Part shown: positions 44,027-51,607 of the stretch, in pieces
Position numbering within the stretch: position 1 is the stretch's first letter
Layout of the letters: the number at the start of each line of letters is the position of its first letter
NCBI GenBank assembly: GCA_963710665.1
Contig: CAVQBC010000005.1
Location: forward strand, 124,001 to 188,000
DNA: 64,000 nucleotides
Direction: 5' to 3'
From: CAVQBC01 sp963710665
GTDB lineage: Bacteria; Actinomycetota; Thermoleophilia; Solirubrobacterales; Solirubrobacteraceae
Translations under genes and position numbers: made by a program
The notes under the pieces: generated by a model
Told to the model about the DNA's origin: nothing
Database searches by the model: none
The model's input: only the letters and a program-made list of their open reading frames with translations

Positions 44027-45144
44027 CGCGGGCCGGGTACTCCGTCCGGCCGCAGCGTGCGATAGACGAGCGGCGTGTCGCCGTTGCCGGCGGAGTCACG
44101 CTCGCGCGCGTCGACGATCATGTCGTGGTGCGGCGACAGCCGGCACACCGGGTCCGCGTTGGTCGGGTCGCCGGTGAGCAGCATCGCCTGGCAGCGGCAG
44201 CCGCCGTAGTCGACCTCCTGGCGGCCGAGCGGGCAGCTCGCGCACGGCTCCTTCATCCACCCGGTGCCGCGGAAGGCGTTGAACGCACCCGACTCCTCCC
44301 AGATCCACTCGAGGGAGCGCTCGCGCACGTTGTCGAACTCGAGGCCGGGGATCACCGTGGCCGCGTGGCATGGCATCGCGTCGCCGCTCGGCGCCACCAC
44401 GATCGCGTGGCGCCCCCAGCCGCCGCTGCACGTCTTCGGCAGGTCCTCGTAGTAGTCGGGGAGGACGTAGAGGATCTCCATCCGCGGGCCCAGCCGCTGC
44501 CGGAACTCCTCGACGACCCGCTCGGCGCGCTCGAGCTGCTCGCGGGTCGGCATGAGCGCCGCGCGGTTGGGCATCGCCCAGCCGTAGTACTGCGTGTTGG
44601 CGAGCTCGACCCGCTCGGCGCCGAGCTCCTCCGACAGCGCGAGGATCTCGTCGATGCGGTCGAGGTTCTGGCGATGCATGACGAAGTTCATCGTGAGCGG
44701 GAACCCGAGCTCGCGCGCGAGGCGCGCCGCCTCGAGCTTGCGCTCGAACGAGCGCGTCCCCGCCATGCGGTCCGACTCCTCCGCGCGGCTGTCCTGGAGC
44801 GAGACCTGCACGTGGTCGAGCCCGGCCTCGCGCAGCGCCTCCGCCCGCGCGCGCGTGAACGAGAGCGCCGCCGTGACGAGCGTCGAGTACAGCCCCGCCG
44901 ACCGCGCGGCCGCCGTCAGCTCGACGATGTCGGGGCGGGCCATCGGCTCGCCGCCCGTGAGCCCGAGCTGCATCACGCCGAGCGCCCGCGCCTCGCGGAA
45001 CACGCGCGTCCAGTCCTCGGTGGAGAGCTCGTCCTTGTAGTGGGCGTCCCCGATCGTCAGCGGGTTCGAGCAGTACGGGCAGTGCAGCGGGCAGCGGTAG
45101 GTCAGCTCCGCGACGAGCGTGAAGGGCTTCTCAGAGAACGTCAC
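44023..45144 (-). CDS. pqqE: PQQ biosynthesis radical SAM protein PqqE
   Basis: The 373-residue radical-SAM enzyme crosslinks Glu and Tyr of the PqqA peptide. The iron-sulfur motif C-x3-C-x2-C is at residues 18-25 ('YRCPLHCPYCSNP'). The C-terminal auxiliary-cluster cysteines are seen in 'KTCSGGWGRHAIVV', 'MPCHAATVIPG', 'CASCPLGRQEVDYGGCRCQA' and 'VCRLSPHHD'. GTG 45144 is used; it overlaps the end of pqqD by 14 bases. The complete ligand set indicates a functional enzyme. Confidence 0.95.
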   Translation of the reverse strand: MTFSEKPFTLVAELTYRCPLHCPYCSNPLTIGDAHYKDELSTEDWTRVFREARALGVMQLGLTGGEPMARPDIVELTAAARSAGLYSTLVTAALSFTRARAEALREAGLDHVQVSLQDSRAEESDRMAGTRSFERKLEAARLARELGFPLTMNFVMHRQNLDRIDEILALSEELGAERVELANTQYYGWAMPNRAALMPTREQLERAERVVEEFRQRLGPRMEILYVLPDYYEDLPKTCSGGWGRHAIVVAPSGDAMPCHAATVIPGLEFDNVRERSLEWIWEESGAFNAFRGTGWMKEPCASCPLGRQEVDYGGCRCQAMLLTGDPTNADPVCRLSPHHDMIVDARERDSAGNGDTPLVYRTLRPDGVPGPR

Positions 45145-45415
45145 GGACGAGCCCCCTCTCGGCGAGCGCCACCAGCAGCTCGCGTACGTCGTCGCCGACA
45201 TCTGCCCCGCCGTAGCGCTCGCCGAGCTCCGCCACGATCGTGCCGACCGTCCGCTCGCCGTCGCAGAGCTCCAGCACGGCGCTCGCGGTGTCGTTGAGCG
45301 CGACCGCCCCTTCGGGGACGAGCAGCACGCGGCGCTCGCGCACGTCGTCGTAGTCGAGGCGCGTGCCGCGCGCGAGGTGCGGCCGGGCGTCGTCGGAGAC
45401 CGGGGCCGAGCTCAC
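45131..45415 (-). CDS. pqqD: PQQ biosynthesis peptide chaperone PqqD
   Basis: The 94-residue RiPP recognition element holds the PqqA leader and presents it to PqqE. The winged-helix-like core reads 'DYDDVRERRVLLVPEGAVAL' then 'NDTASAVLELCDGERTVGTI' and a final helix 'VRELLVALAERGLV'. Start GTG 45415 overlaps the pqqC stop (GTGA). Size matches free-standing PqqD proteins; it is not fused to PqqC as in some species. Confidence 0.92.
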   Translation of the reverse strand: MSSAPVSDDARPHLARGTRLDYDDVRERRVLLVPEGAVALNDTASAVLELCDGERTVGTIVAELGERYGGADVGDDVRELLVALAERGLVRDVL

Positions 45416-46140
45416 GGTCGTGCGGCCGGTGGGCGCGTCTCGCCCCGCTCGATCGCGTCGAGCTGGGCCCACAGCAGGTCGCACTTGAACGTCAGCGCCT
45501 CGATCGCCCGCTCCTGGTCGGCCCGGGTGGTGCAGTAGGTCGTGACGAGGTCGAGCGCGTGGCCGGCGTCGCGCGGCGCCTGCTGCAGCCGATGGCGGAA
45601 GTAGTCGAAGCCGGCCGGGTCGATCCACGGGTAGTGCTCCTCGAGCGCCGCGAGCCGGGCGCGCATCGCGTCGGGGCCGAAGAGCTCGGTGAGCGACGAC
45701 GCGACGGCCTCGATCCACGGCTTCTGCCGGCAGAAGTTGACGTAGGCGTCGACCGCGAAGCGCACGCCGGGGAGCAGCCGGCGCAGGGAGACGACCTCCT
45801 CGCGCTCGAGCCCGACCGCCTCGGCGAGCCGCAGCCAGGCCTCGGTCCCGCCCGGGTCGTCCCCGGCGCCGTCGTGATCGGTGATGCGCCGGATCCACTG
45901 CCGCCGGACGTCCTGGTGCGGGCAGTTGGAGAGCACCGCGGCGTCCTTGAGCGGGATCGCGAGCTGGTAGTAGAAGCGGTTCGCCGCCCACCGCTGGAGC
46001 TCCTCGCGCGAGAGCTCGCCCGCGTTCATGCGCCGGTGGAAGGGGTGGAGGTGGTGGTAGCGCTCGCCTTGCGCGCGCAGCTCCGCGGCCAGCTCCTCCG
46101 CCGTCCACAGGGTCGTTCCTGGTTCCGCCACCTGCGCCAC
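45412..46140 (-). CDS. pqqC: Pyrroloquinoline-quinone synthase PqqC
   Basis: The 242-residue helical oxidase performs the last PQQ step, ring closure and oxidation. Family signatures are 'YHHLHPFHRRMNAGELS', 'WAANRFYYQLAIPLKDAAVL', 'RQWIRRITDHDG' and 'EHYPWIDPAGFDYFRHRL' with conserved His and Arg. The start is GTG 46140, nine bases after pqqB's stop. All parts of the PqqC fold are present. Confidence 0.95.
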   Translation of the reverse strand: MAQVAEPGTTLWTAEELAAELRAQGERYHHLHPFHRRMNAGELSREELQRWAANRFYYQLAIPLKDAAVLSNCPHQDVRRQWIRRITDHDGAGDDPGGTEAWLRLAEAVGLEREEVVSLRRLLPGVRFAVDAYVNFCRQKPWIEAVASSLTELFGPDAMRARLAALEEHYPWIDPAGFDYFRHRLQQAPRDAGHALDLVTTYCTTRADQERAIEALTFKCDLLWAQLDAIERGETRPPAARP

Positions 46141-46149
46141 CCGGGCCTC

Positions 46150-47064
46150 CTAGAGCTCGACGAGCATCCCGTCGTAGGCGATCTCGATCCCTGCGGATTC
46201 CACGGCGCGTCGCTCCGCGGAGTCCTCCAGGAGGATCGGGTTCGTGTTGTTGATATGTACCAGAATCGTCCTGGGGCCCTTGAGCCGTGCGAGCCGCTCG
46301 AGGCTGCCGTCCGGCCCGGAGAGCGGCATGTGGCCCATCTCGAGCGCCGTGCGCCCGCCGATCCCCGCCGCCGCGAGCTCGTCGTCGCGCCAGAACGTGC
46401 CGTCCACGAGGATGCAGTCGCAGGCCTCGAGCCGGCTCATCATGGCGTCGTCGAGGCGCTCGATCACGGGTACGTACATCGCCCGGCCGCCGGTCGCGGG
46501 GTCGCGCAGCGCGAGCGCCACGGCGTCCTCCCCGGAGGCCGCGGAGTCGCGCACGAAGCGCGGCGGGTCGCCGCCGACCGCGAGCGGCACGACCTCGAGC
46601 GGCGCGGACGGCCCGCCGGCGCCGAGCGAGAGGCCGCGGCCGGGCTCGAGCGGGTGCCAGCTCACGCCGCTGTAGCCGTCGAGGACCCGCAGGAGGGGGT
46701 TGTCGGTCGTGAGCGCGCGCCGGACCGCCTCGGTGCTCCAGAGCTGCAGCGGCTCGGCGCCCTCGCGCAGGATCAGCAGGCCGGTCGTGTGGTCGATCTC
46801 GGCGTCGGTCAGCACCACGCCGGCGATCGGGCTCGAGCGGACGCCGTCCGCGGGCGCCTCGCGCAGCAGCTCGAGCTGCTGGCGGACGTCAGGCGAGGCG
46901 TTGACGAGGAACCACGGCCCGTCGCTCGCCCGCACGGCGAGCGAGGACTGGGAGCGCGGGACGGCCGGGGCGCCCCCCTCGCGCACGGCCCGGCAGGTCG
47001 GGCAGGAGCAGTTCCACTGCGGGAATCCTCCGCCCGCGGCCGACCCCAGGACGCGGATGATCAT
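46150..47064 (-). CDS. pqqB: PQQ biosynthesis protein PqqB
   Basis: The 304-residue metallo-beta-lactamase-fold protein hydroxylates the PqqA Tyr. It opens 'IRVLGSAAGGGFPQWNCSC', includes 'LVNASPDVRQQL', 'VVLTDAEIDHTTGLL' (the altered H-x-H-x-D-H site: D-A-E-I-D-H) and ends 'ILVHINNTNPILLED'. As in known PqqB, the usual lactamase metal motif is partly replaced. A GC-rich hairpin lies between pqqA and this gene. Confidence 0.94.
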   Translation of the reverse strand: MIIRVLGSAAGGGFPQWNCSCPTCRAVREGGAPAVPRSQSSLAVRASDGPWFLVNASPDVRQQLELLREAPADGVRSSPIAGVVLTDAEIDHTTGLLILREGAEPLQLWSTEAVRRALTTDNPLLRVLDGYSGVSWHPLEPGRGLSLGAGGPSAPLEVVPLAVGGDPPRFVRDSAASGEDAVALALRDPATGGRAMYVPVIERLDDAMMSRLEACDCILVDGTFWRDDELAAAGIGGRTALEMGHMPLSGPDGSLERLARLKGPRTILVHINNTNPILLEDSAERRAVESAGIEIAYDGMLVEL

Positions 47065-47082
47065 CGTCCGTACCGATGAGAA

Positions 47083-47105
47083 AGGGCCCGCCGGCGGCGG
47101 GCCCT
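47083..47105 (-). terminator. Intra-operon hairpin between pqqA and pqqB
   Basis: Arms of ten bases (47083-47092 and 47096-47105, AGGGCCCGCC type) surround a three-base loop and are followed on the minus strand by TTTCTC. It lies 28 bases after the pqqA stop and 18 bases before pqqB. Partial termination here would make much more pqqA mRNA than the downstream genes, as described for other PQQ operons. The effect is inferred. Confidence 0.65.
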
Positions 47106-47133
47106 CTCGAAGAAGATCTTGGCCAGCGCTGCC

Positions 47134-47208
47134 TTAGCGCCGGGCGACGTACAGGGTGACCTCGAGGGACCCCTCGATGATCTCGAACTCAGGCTTGAAC
47201 CAGGTCAT
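47134..47208 (-). CDS. pqqA: PQQ precursor peptide PqqA
   Basis: The 24-residue precursor of PQQ, too short for standard gene finders. ATG 47208 follows GGAAGGTGAT. It contains the obligatory Glu and Tyr at the correct i,i+4 spacing in 'LEVTLYVARR' (E16 and Y20), which are joined to build PQQ, and a leader rich in Phe/Pro/Glu. The overall sequence and length closely match known PqqA. First gene of the pqqABCDE operon. Confidence 0.93.
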   Translation of the reverse strand: MTWFKPEFEIIEGSLEVTLYVARR

Positions 47209-47216
47209 TCATCACC

Positions 47217-47255
47217 TTCCCGTCGATGGCACAACGTTCCCGTCAGGCGCACAAC
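47217..47255 (-). repeat. Tandem 20-base direct repeat upstream of pqqA
   Basis: Two copies of the pattern GTTGTGC-N4-GACGGGAA (minus strand) lie at 47255-47237 and 47235-47217, exactly 20 bases apart, that is about two helical turns. Fifteen of 19 positions are fixed and four centre bases vary, as expected for protein binding. The second copy ends in the pqqA ribosome site. A regulator-binding or promoter element is likely; the GAF regulator at the other end of the cluster is a candidate. Confidence 0.6.
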
Positions 47256-47318
47256 ATGCCAAAACCGGACGGCATGACGCGGATCGCCCCGGGGGCTGCA
47301 CGAGGGTAGCATCGCGCG

Positions 47319-48830
47319 ATGCGCGTGGAGGTGGTGGGAGGCCCGCCGGAGGCGATCGAAGCCGACGTCCTGGGCGTCGGCGTCGTCGAGCCCGCCACGG
47401 AGCCCGGCGGGGCGGTCGCCGCGATCGACCGGCCCCTCGGCGGCCGGCTCGCCGACCTGGCGCGCGAGGGCGAGCTCACGGCGACGGGCGGCTCGGTGCT
47501 CCTGCTGCACGTCGATGGGGGCCCGCCGCCACCCCTCGCGGCCTCGCGGGTGGCGGCGGCCGGCCTCGGCGCCGCCGAGCGCCTCGACGCCGACGCGATC
47601 CGCACCGCGGCGGCCGCTGCCGCGCGCACGGCGGCGCGCTTCGGCGGGTCGCTCGCGTGGGTCGTCGACGAGGCGCTGCCGCTGCCGGCGGCCGAGCAGG
47701 CGCGCGCCGCCGTCGACGGGGCGTCGCTGGGGACCTATGACCCCGGGCGCTGGAAGAGCGGGCGCTCGGCCGGCAAGGACCTGCGGCGGCTCGTGATCGC
47801 GGGCGGCGGCCTCGACGGCGTCGCCGAGGCGGCCACCCGCGCGGGCGTCGTGGCGCGCTGGACCACGCGCGCGCGTGACTTCGTGAACGCGCCGGCCAAC
47901 GAGATGACGCCGACTGCGCTCGGAGAGCGGGCCGAGGAGATCGCGCGCGAGGTGCCCGCGCTCACGGTCGAGGCGCTCGGCCCGGAGGCGATCGAACGAC
48001 TGGGCCTGACGGCGTTCGCCGCCGTCGCGCGGGGCAGCGACGAGCCGGCCCGGCTCCTCGTCGCGCGCTACGACCCGCCGGCCCCCGCGCGCGACGACCT
48101 CGTCCTCGGCCTCGTCGGCAAGGCGATCACGTTCGACTCCGGCGGCCTCTCGCTCAAGAGCCCGGAGCGGATGACGTGGATGAAGGTCGACATGGCCGGC
48201 GGGGCCGCCGTCGTGTGCGGCCTCGGCGCGATCGCCGAGCTCGGCCTGCCGGTGCGGGCGCTCGGCGTGGTCGCGGCGTGCGAGAACATGCCCGGCCCGC
48301 GCTCCTACCGCCCCGGCGACATCATCCGGACGTTCAACGGCACGACGGTCGAGGTCACGAACACCGACGCCGAGGGCCGCATCGTGCTCGCGGACGCGCT
48401 CGCGCACGCGCGCGCGCTCGGGGCCACCCACCTCGTCGATCTCGCCACGCTGACCGGCGGCGCCCTCGGCGACGTCTACGCCGGGCTGTTCGCGCGCGGC
48501 GACGACTGGCGCGACGAGCTGCTCGCGGCCGCCGACGCCAGCGGCGACCACGCCTGGCCATGGCCACTGCATCGCCGCTTCCGCCGCCTGCTGGACTCGG
48601 ACGTCGCGGACCTCAAGAACTCCGCCTCAGGCCGGGCGGCCACCGCCGCGGCGGCAGCGTTCCTGTCCGAGTTCGCGGGCGACGGGCCGTGGGCGCACGT
48701 CGACATCGGCGGTACGGCCTTCCTCGAGCGCAGCCGGGGCGACTACCTGAGCCAGCGCGGGGGCACCGGCGCGGGCGTGCGGCTCGTGGCCGAGCTGGGG
48801 AGGCGGCTGGCGTCAGCCCCGCCGGGCTGA
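47319..48830 (+). CDS. pepA: Leucyl aminopeptidase (M17 family)
   Basis: The 503-residue enzyme removes N-terminal amino acids from peptides in the cytoplasm. The metal-binding core includes 'VGKAITFDSGGLSLK' (Lys, Asp), 'MKVDMAGGAAVV', and 'EVTNTDAEGRIVLADAL' (Asp, Glu, Arg). The N-terminal third is the less conserved alpha/beta domain. ATG 47319 faces away from pqqA. Zn or Mn-dependent hexamer as in the family. Its end overlaps the convergent next gene by 18 bases. Confidence 0.93.
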   Translation: MRVEVVGGPPEAIEADVLGVGVVEPATEPGGAVAAIDRPLGGRLADLAREGELTATGGSVLLLHVDGGPPPPLAASRVAAAGLGAAERLDADAIRTAAAAAARTAARFGGSLAWVVDEALPLPAAEQARAAVDGASLGTYDPGRWKSGRSAGKDLRRLVIAGGGLDGVAEAATRAGVVARWTTRARDFVNAPANEMTPTALGERAEEIAREVPALTVEALGPEAIERLGLTAFAAVARGSDEPARLLVARYDPPAPARDDLVLGLVGKAITFDSGGLSLKSPERMTWMKVDMAGGAAVVCGLGAIAELGLPVRALGVVAACENMPGPRSYRPGDIIRTFNGTTVEVTNTDAEGRIVLADALAHARALGATHLVDLATLTGGALGDVYAGLFARGDDWRDELLAAADASGDHAWPWPLHRRFRRLLDSDVADLKNSASGRAATAAAAAFLSEFAGDGPWAHVDIGGTAFLERSRGDYLSQRGGTGAGVRLVAELGRRLASAPPG

Positions 48831-49502
48831 GCGGCGGTGCAGCGGGGCCCGCCCGCGGCGGCCGGCCGGCTCGAGCACTTCGAGCGCGAGCAGGCAGGCC
48901 GCGGCGCGCTGGGCGAGGCGCAGCGGGGCGCCCATCGCGCCCGCCAGGTCGCGCGTGGTGAACGGCTCGCCGTCCAGCGCCGCGGGGAGCAGCTTTGCGA
49001 CGTCGTCGGGGCCCGCCAGCACCACGCGGTCGAGCACCTCGACGAGCCGGCGCTCGCCGGGGTCGCGCAGGTACCGCCGGCCGCGCACCGGCGCCGGCGC
49101 GCGCACGTGGTCCTCGCGGCACAGCAGCACCTCGATCGTCAGGTGCGGATGGCCGAGCAGCGTCGGGAACGACACCAGCCCGTCGAAGATCGCGGTCGCG
49201 CCGTCGCGCTTCGGAGACCGCCGCGCCGAGAGCAGCTCGCCGCCCTCGCCGACGCGGACGATCCGCCGCTCGGCGGCCACCGGGTGGACGATCCGCATCC
49301 GGTGGCGGTCGAGCAGCGCGTCGAGCTTCGCGCGCAGCGGCGAGAACCCGCCGGTCTGCAGCTCGACAAGCTCGCCGTCCGCCCGCACGACGTCGATCAC
49401 GTAGCCGTCCACCGCGGTCTCGAGCACGTCGCCGGGCCGCGCGAGCCACGCCTTCAGCGCCGCGTGCAGCGGTCCCTCGCGCAGCACGCCGATCCCCGAC
49501 AC
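48813..49502 (-). CDS. Conserved hypothetical protein, possible nuclease-like N-terminus
   Basis: The 229-residue protein is not firmly identified. Residues about 8-80 ('LHAALKAWLARPGDVLETAV', 'IDVVRADGELVELQTGGFSP', 'RAKLDALLDRHRM') have the D...E-x-Q pattern of PD-(D/E)xK-like nucleases, but no clear K is in place. The C-terminal half ('EVLDRVVLAGPDDVAKLLPA', 'FTTRDLAGAMGAPLRLAQRA') resembles a winged-helix. It sits just before the tRNA-Tyr gene on the opposite strand. Function unknown. Confidence 0.65.
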   Translation of the reverse strand: MSGIGVLREGPLHAALKAWLARPGDVLETAVDGYVIDVVRADGELVELQTGGFSPLRAKLDALLDRHRMRIVHPVAAERRIVRVGEGGELLSARRSPKRDGATAIFDGLVSFPTLLGHPHLTIEVLLCREDHVRAPAPVRGRRYLRDPGERRLVEVLDRVVLAGPDDVAKLLPAALDGEPFTTRDLAGAMGAPLRLAQRAAACLLALEVLEPAGRRGRAPLHRRSARRG

Positions 49503-49569
49503 GCCCCGGCACGCTACCGCGACGGGGGGACGGGGACCCGTGGTGCGCCGCTAGAATCCGCGCGTCCCC

Positions 49570-49651
49570 GGTGGGGTTCCCGAGCGGTCAAAGGGGACGG
49601 GCTGTAAACCCGTTGGCTCTGCCTTCGCAGGTTCGAATCCTGCCCCCACCA
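49570..49651 (+). tRNA. tRNA-Tyr (anticodon GTA)
   Basis: The acceptor arms GGTGGGG (49570-49576) and CCCCACC (49644-49650) pair, with discriminator A at 49651. The anticodon stem-loop ACGGG-CTGTAAA-CCCGT carries GTA at its centre. The variable arm is long, as in bacterial tRNA-Tyr, and the T arm GCAGG-TTCGAAT-CCTGC is perfect. The CCA tail is not encoded. tRNA 3' ends are common integration sites, and the DNA immediately downstream looks accessory. Confidence 0.95.
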
Positions 49652-49975
49652 TCGCGGTGCACCGGATAGTTGAGCGTGGCCTGTGTCCCGAGCGTGCCCC
49701 GAGAGGCCGTTGGGAGCATCGGGCTGCGGGGGTTGGGGACTCTGTCTCAAGTCAGCGCTCGGTTGGGCGCGGCGGGAGTGAGCGTGGTCATACGGAGATC
49801 GTCGAGCATCAAGCGCTGATGTACTCGTTTTCGGACCGCCTCCTCCGGCCTCGTTGTGGGCGACGGCGCATTTGCGCCGTACTGATTGGCGGACTGGGAT
49901 TCGGGAAGAACCCTGCGCGGCGCATACGAAAGCGCGCCTGGCATTCGACCTCCAAGCCAAGCAGGGGAGAGCCTC
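49652..49975. other. Gene-free stretch after tRNA-Tyr
   Basis: I see no convincing coding gene in these 324 bases: codon structure is poor on all frames, and the composition is less GC-rich than neighbouring genes. A TTGCGC near 49874 and other short AT-containing words could form a promoter for the tiny membrane peptide that follows. The part next to the tRNA could hold a relic of an integration event, but no copy of the tRNA 3' end was found in the window. Confidence 0.4.
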
Positions 49976-50047
49976 ATGAATATCTACACAATCGGCGCCA
50001 TCTGCGGGATCGTCGCTCTGGTCCTCGTAGTCATCTTCGTGCTCTAG
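49976..50047 (+). CDS. Tiny membrane peptide (23 residues)
   Basis: ATG 49976 follows a good ribosome site (AGGGGAGAG, seven bases before). The 23-residue product starts MNIYTIGAICG and continues as an unbroken run of Val/Leu/Ile ending in FVL, which is one transmembrane helix. A strong hairpin follows 28 bases after the stop. Small one-helix proteins of this kind regulate or assemble membrane complexes; no specific partner is apparent. Not large enough for normal annotation. Confidence 0.55.
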   Translation: MNIYTIGAICGIVALVLVVIFVL

Positions 50048-50075
50048 CCAGCTCTGGATCTCGCGAAGACTCCGT

Positions 50076-50133
50076 ACCGCTTCAGTCGAGCCGGCGCGCG
50101 AGAAACGCAGCGCGTCGCGCCGGCTGAAGCGGT
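50076..50133 (+). terminator. Large bulged hairpin after the membrane peptide
   Basis: ACCGCTTCAG (50076-50085) and GCCGGCGCG (50090-50098) pair with 50116-50133 to form an 18-base stem interrupted by a four-base bulge (TCGA, 50086-50089) and a 17-base loop. There is no T-run afterwards. It likely ends transcription of the small membrane-peptide gene; a structured RNA role is also possible. Confidence 0.6.
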
Positions 50134-50289
50134 CCTGAGGGGATCCATTGCGGGGCGGCGCTCGTCAACCGCCCCGTTGCTTCTCGTCAGGCTTTCTTGC
50201 TGCGCGAGAGCGCGACAGCGTTGCCGGTCTCGCAACTGGCCTGCGTCGGTGCGCTTGCATTCGGCGAGCGTGAGTACGCTGAATGGGTC

Positions 50290-50911
50290 ATGCCGCGCAG
50301 TGTTCGCCGGGCTGCCGAGGTTCTCGACCTGTTCTCCGTCGAGCGACCGTACTGGGGTCCGAGCGAGGTCGCGGTCCAGCTGGGGATCGCGAAGTCAACG
50401 CGCGCACGCGCTGCTGGGCGAGCTGGCGCGTGCCGGGCTGACCGAGCGCTTGCCGTGCGGGCGCCACCGGCTCGGCTGGCGGCTGGCGGGGCTGGCGCGG
50501 ACGATGTTGCAGACCAATGGGTATCGCGAGACGGTTGCGCCGGCGGCGCGGGCACTCGCCGCGCATTTCGGCGAGACCGTGCACGTTGCCGCGCTCGAGC
50601 GCGAGAACGTTGTGTACGTCGGCAGCGAGCGCCCGACTGGCGGCGTCGCCGCGCCGCCGGCCCCGGTCGCGGCCGAGCTCACGCCGCTGGGACAGGTGCT
50701 GCTCGCCCAGCACCCCGGCGTCATCGTCGGCCCGCAGCGCGCGTTGGACGGCGTGGAGTGCGTCGCCGCCGGGCTGCGCACGAGCGCCGCGCCGCCGGCG
50801 GCGGCAATCGGACTATGCGCGCCGAGCGAGCGCTTCGCGTCGCGGCGCGACGTCTACGCGCGGGCGCTCGCCGCGACGAGCGAGCGCGTGTCCCGCGCCG
50901 TTCGGCTCTAG
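50290..50911 (+). pseudogene. IclR-family regulator disrupted by a frameshift
   Basis: ATG 50290 opens an IclR-type helix-turn-helix ('RSVRRAAEVLDLFSVERPYW', 'SEVAVQLGIAKST') that should continue 'AHALLGELARAGLTERLPCG', but that continuation is in another frame from about base 50400. One extra base in CAACGCGCGCACGCG (or two lost) explains it. The effector domain is recognisable to about 50740 ('RETVAPAARALAAHFGETVH', 'NVVYVGSERPTGG') and then becomes poorly matched and short. It is a decaying gene or a sequencing error; raw-read checking would decide. Confidence 0.78.
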
Positions 50912-51115
50912 CGAACGCTGCTGGCCGCGCAAGCCGCGGCGCGGCACGCTGAGCGCATGTCCTTCAGCGCCGCACACTCCACGGTCTACGCCGAACCGAC
51001 CTGAGCAGCGACGCATCGCATGCGCGACTTCAATGCCGCGCCGCCAGATCGTCGACCCGGTGACCCAACCCACCGTTTCGCCTGACAAGCCACATCCTCG
51101 CCCCTCGGAGGAACG

Positions 51116-51607
51116 ATGACCACCACACGCACCACCGACGACGGACAGCTGCTGCACCGGCCCAGCGGCAGCGGGCTGGCCTTCTGGGGGCCCGGCGACT
51201 TCTACCGCTTCCTGATAACGGGCGCCGAGTCCGGCGGCGCGTACTTCGCGATGGAGGCGATCGTGCCGGCGGGCGGCGGTCCGCCGCCGCACATCCACCG
51301 CAACGAGGACGAAACCTTCTACGTGCTCGAGGGCGAGGTGGAGTTCCTGCTCGGCGACCGGCTCGTCAAGGGGACGGCGGGCGACTTCGTCAACGTCCCG
51401 CGCGGCACCGTACACCGCTTCCACAACGCCAGCGCGGCGCGCGCCCGCCTGATCCTCACGTTCACGCCGGCGGGCATCGAGAAGTTCTTCGAAGAGACGC
51501 TCGAGCGCGTCAAGGACCCCGACCAGCCGCCGCCGGACAACATCCAGGAGGTCGCCGCCCGCTACGCCGAAGCGGCGCCACGCTACGGCATCGAGTTCCT
51601 GGGATAG
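51116..51607 (+). CDS. Single-domain cupin protein
   Basis: The 163-residue cupin has motif 1 'GPPPHIHRNEDETFYVLEGE' (H-x-H-x4-E) and motif 2 'PRGTVHRFHNAS'. It belongs to the quercetinase/pirin-like small cupins, whose substrates vary. ATG 51116 follows GGAGGAACG. A 200-base spacer separates it from the decayed IclR gene, which may once have regulated it. Its end overlaps the leftward nitroreductase remnant by 25 bases. Confidence 0.82.
   Translation: MTTTRTTDDGQLLHRPSGSGLAFWGPGDFYRFLITGAESGGAYFAMEAIVPAGGGPPPHIHRNEDETFYVLEGEVEFLLGDRLVKGTAGDFVNVPRGTVHRFHNASAARARLILTFTPAGIEKFFEETLERVKDPDQPPPDNIQEVAARYAEAAPRYGIEFLG

Noticed and set aside
49514..49960. 148-codon frame antisense to tRNA-Tyr
   Set aside because: Spans the tRNA and has no domain; the tRNA structure is unambiguous.
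50942..51003. Fifteen-codon frame before the cupin gene
   Set aside because: No ribosome site and no recognisable feature; likely chance.
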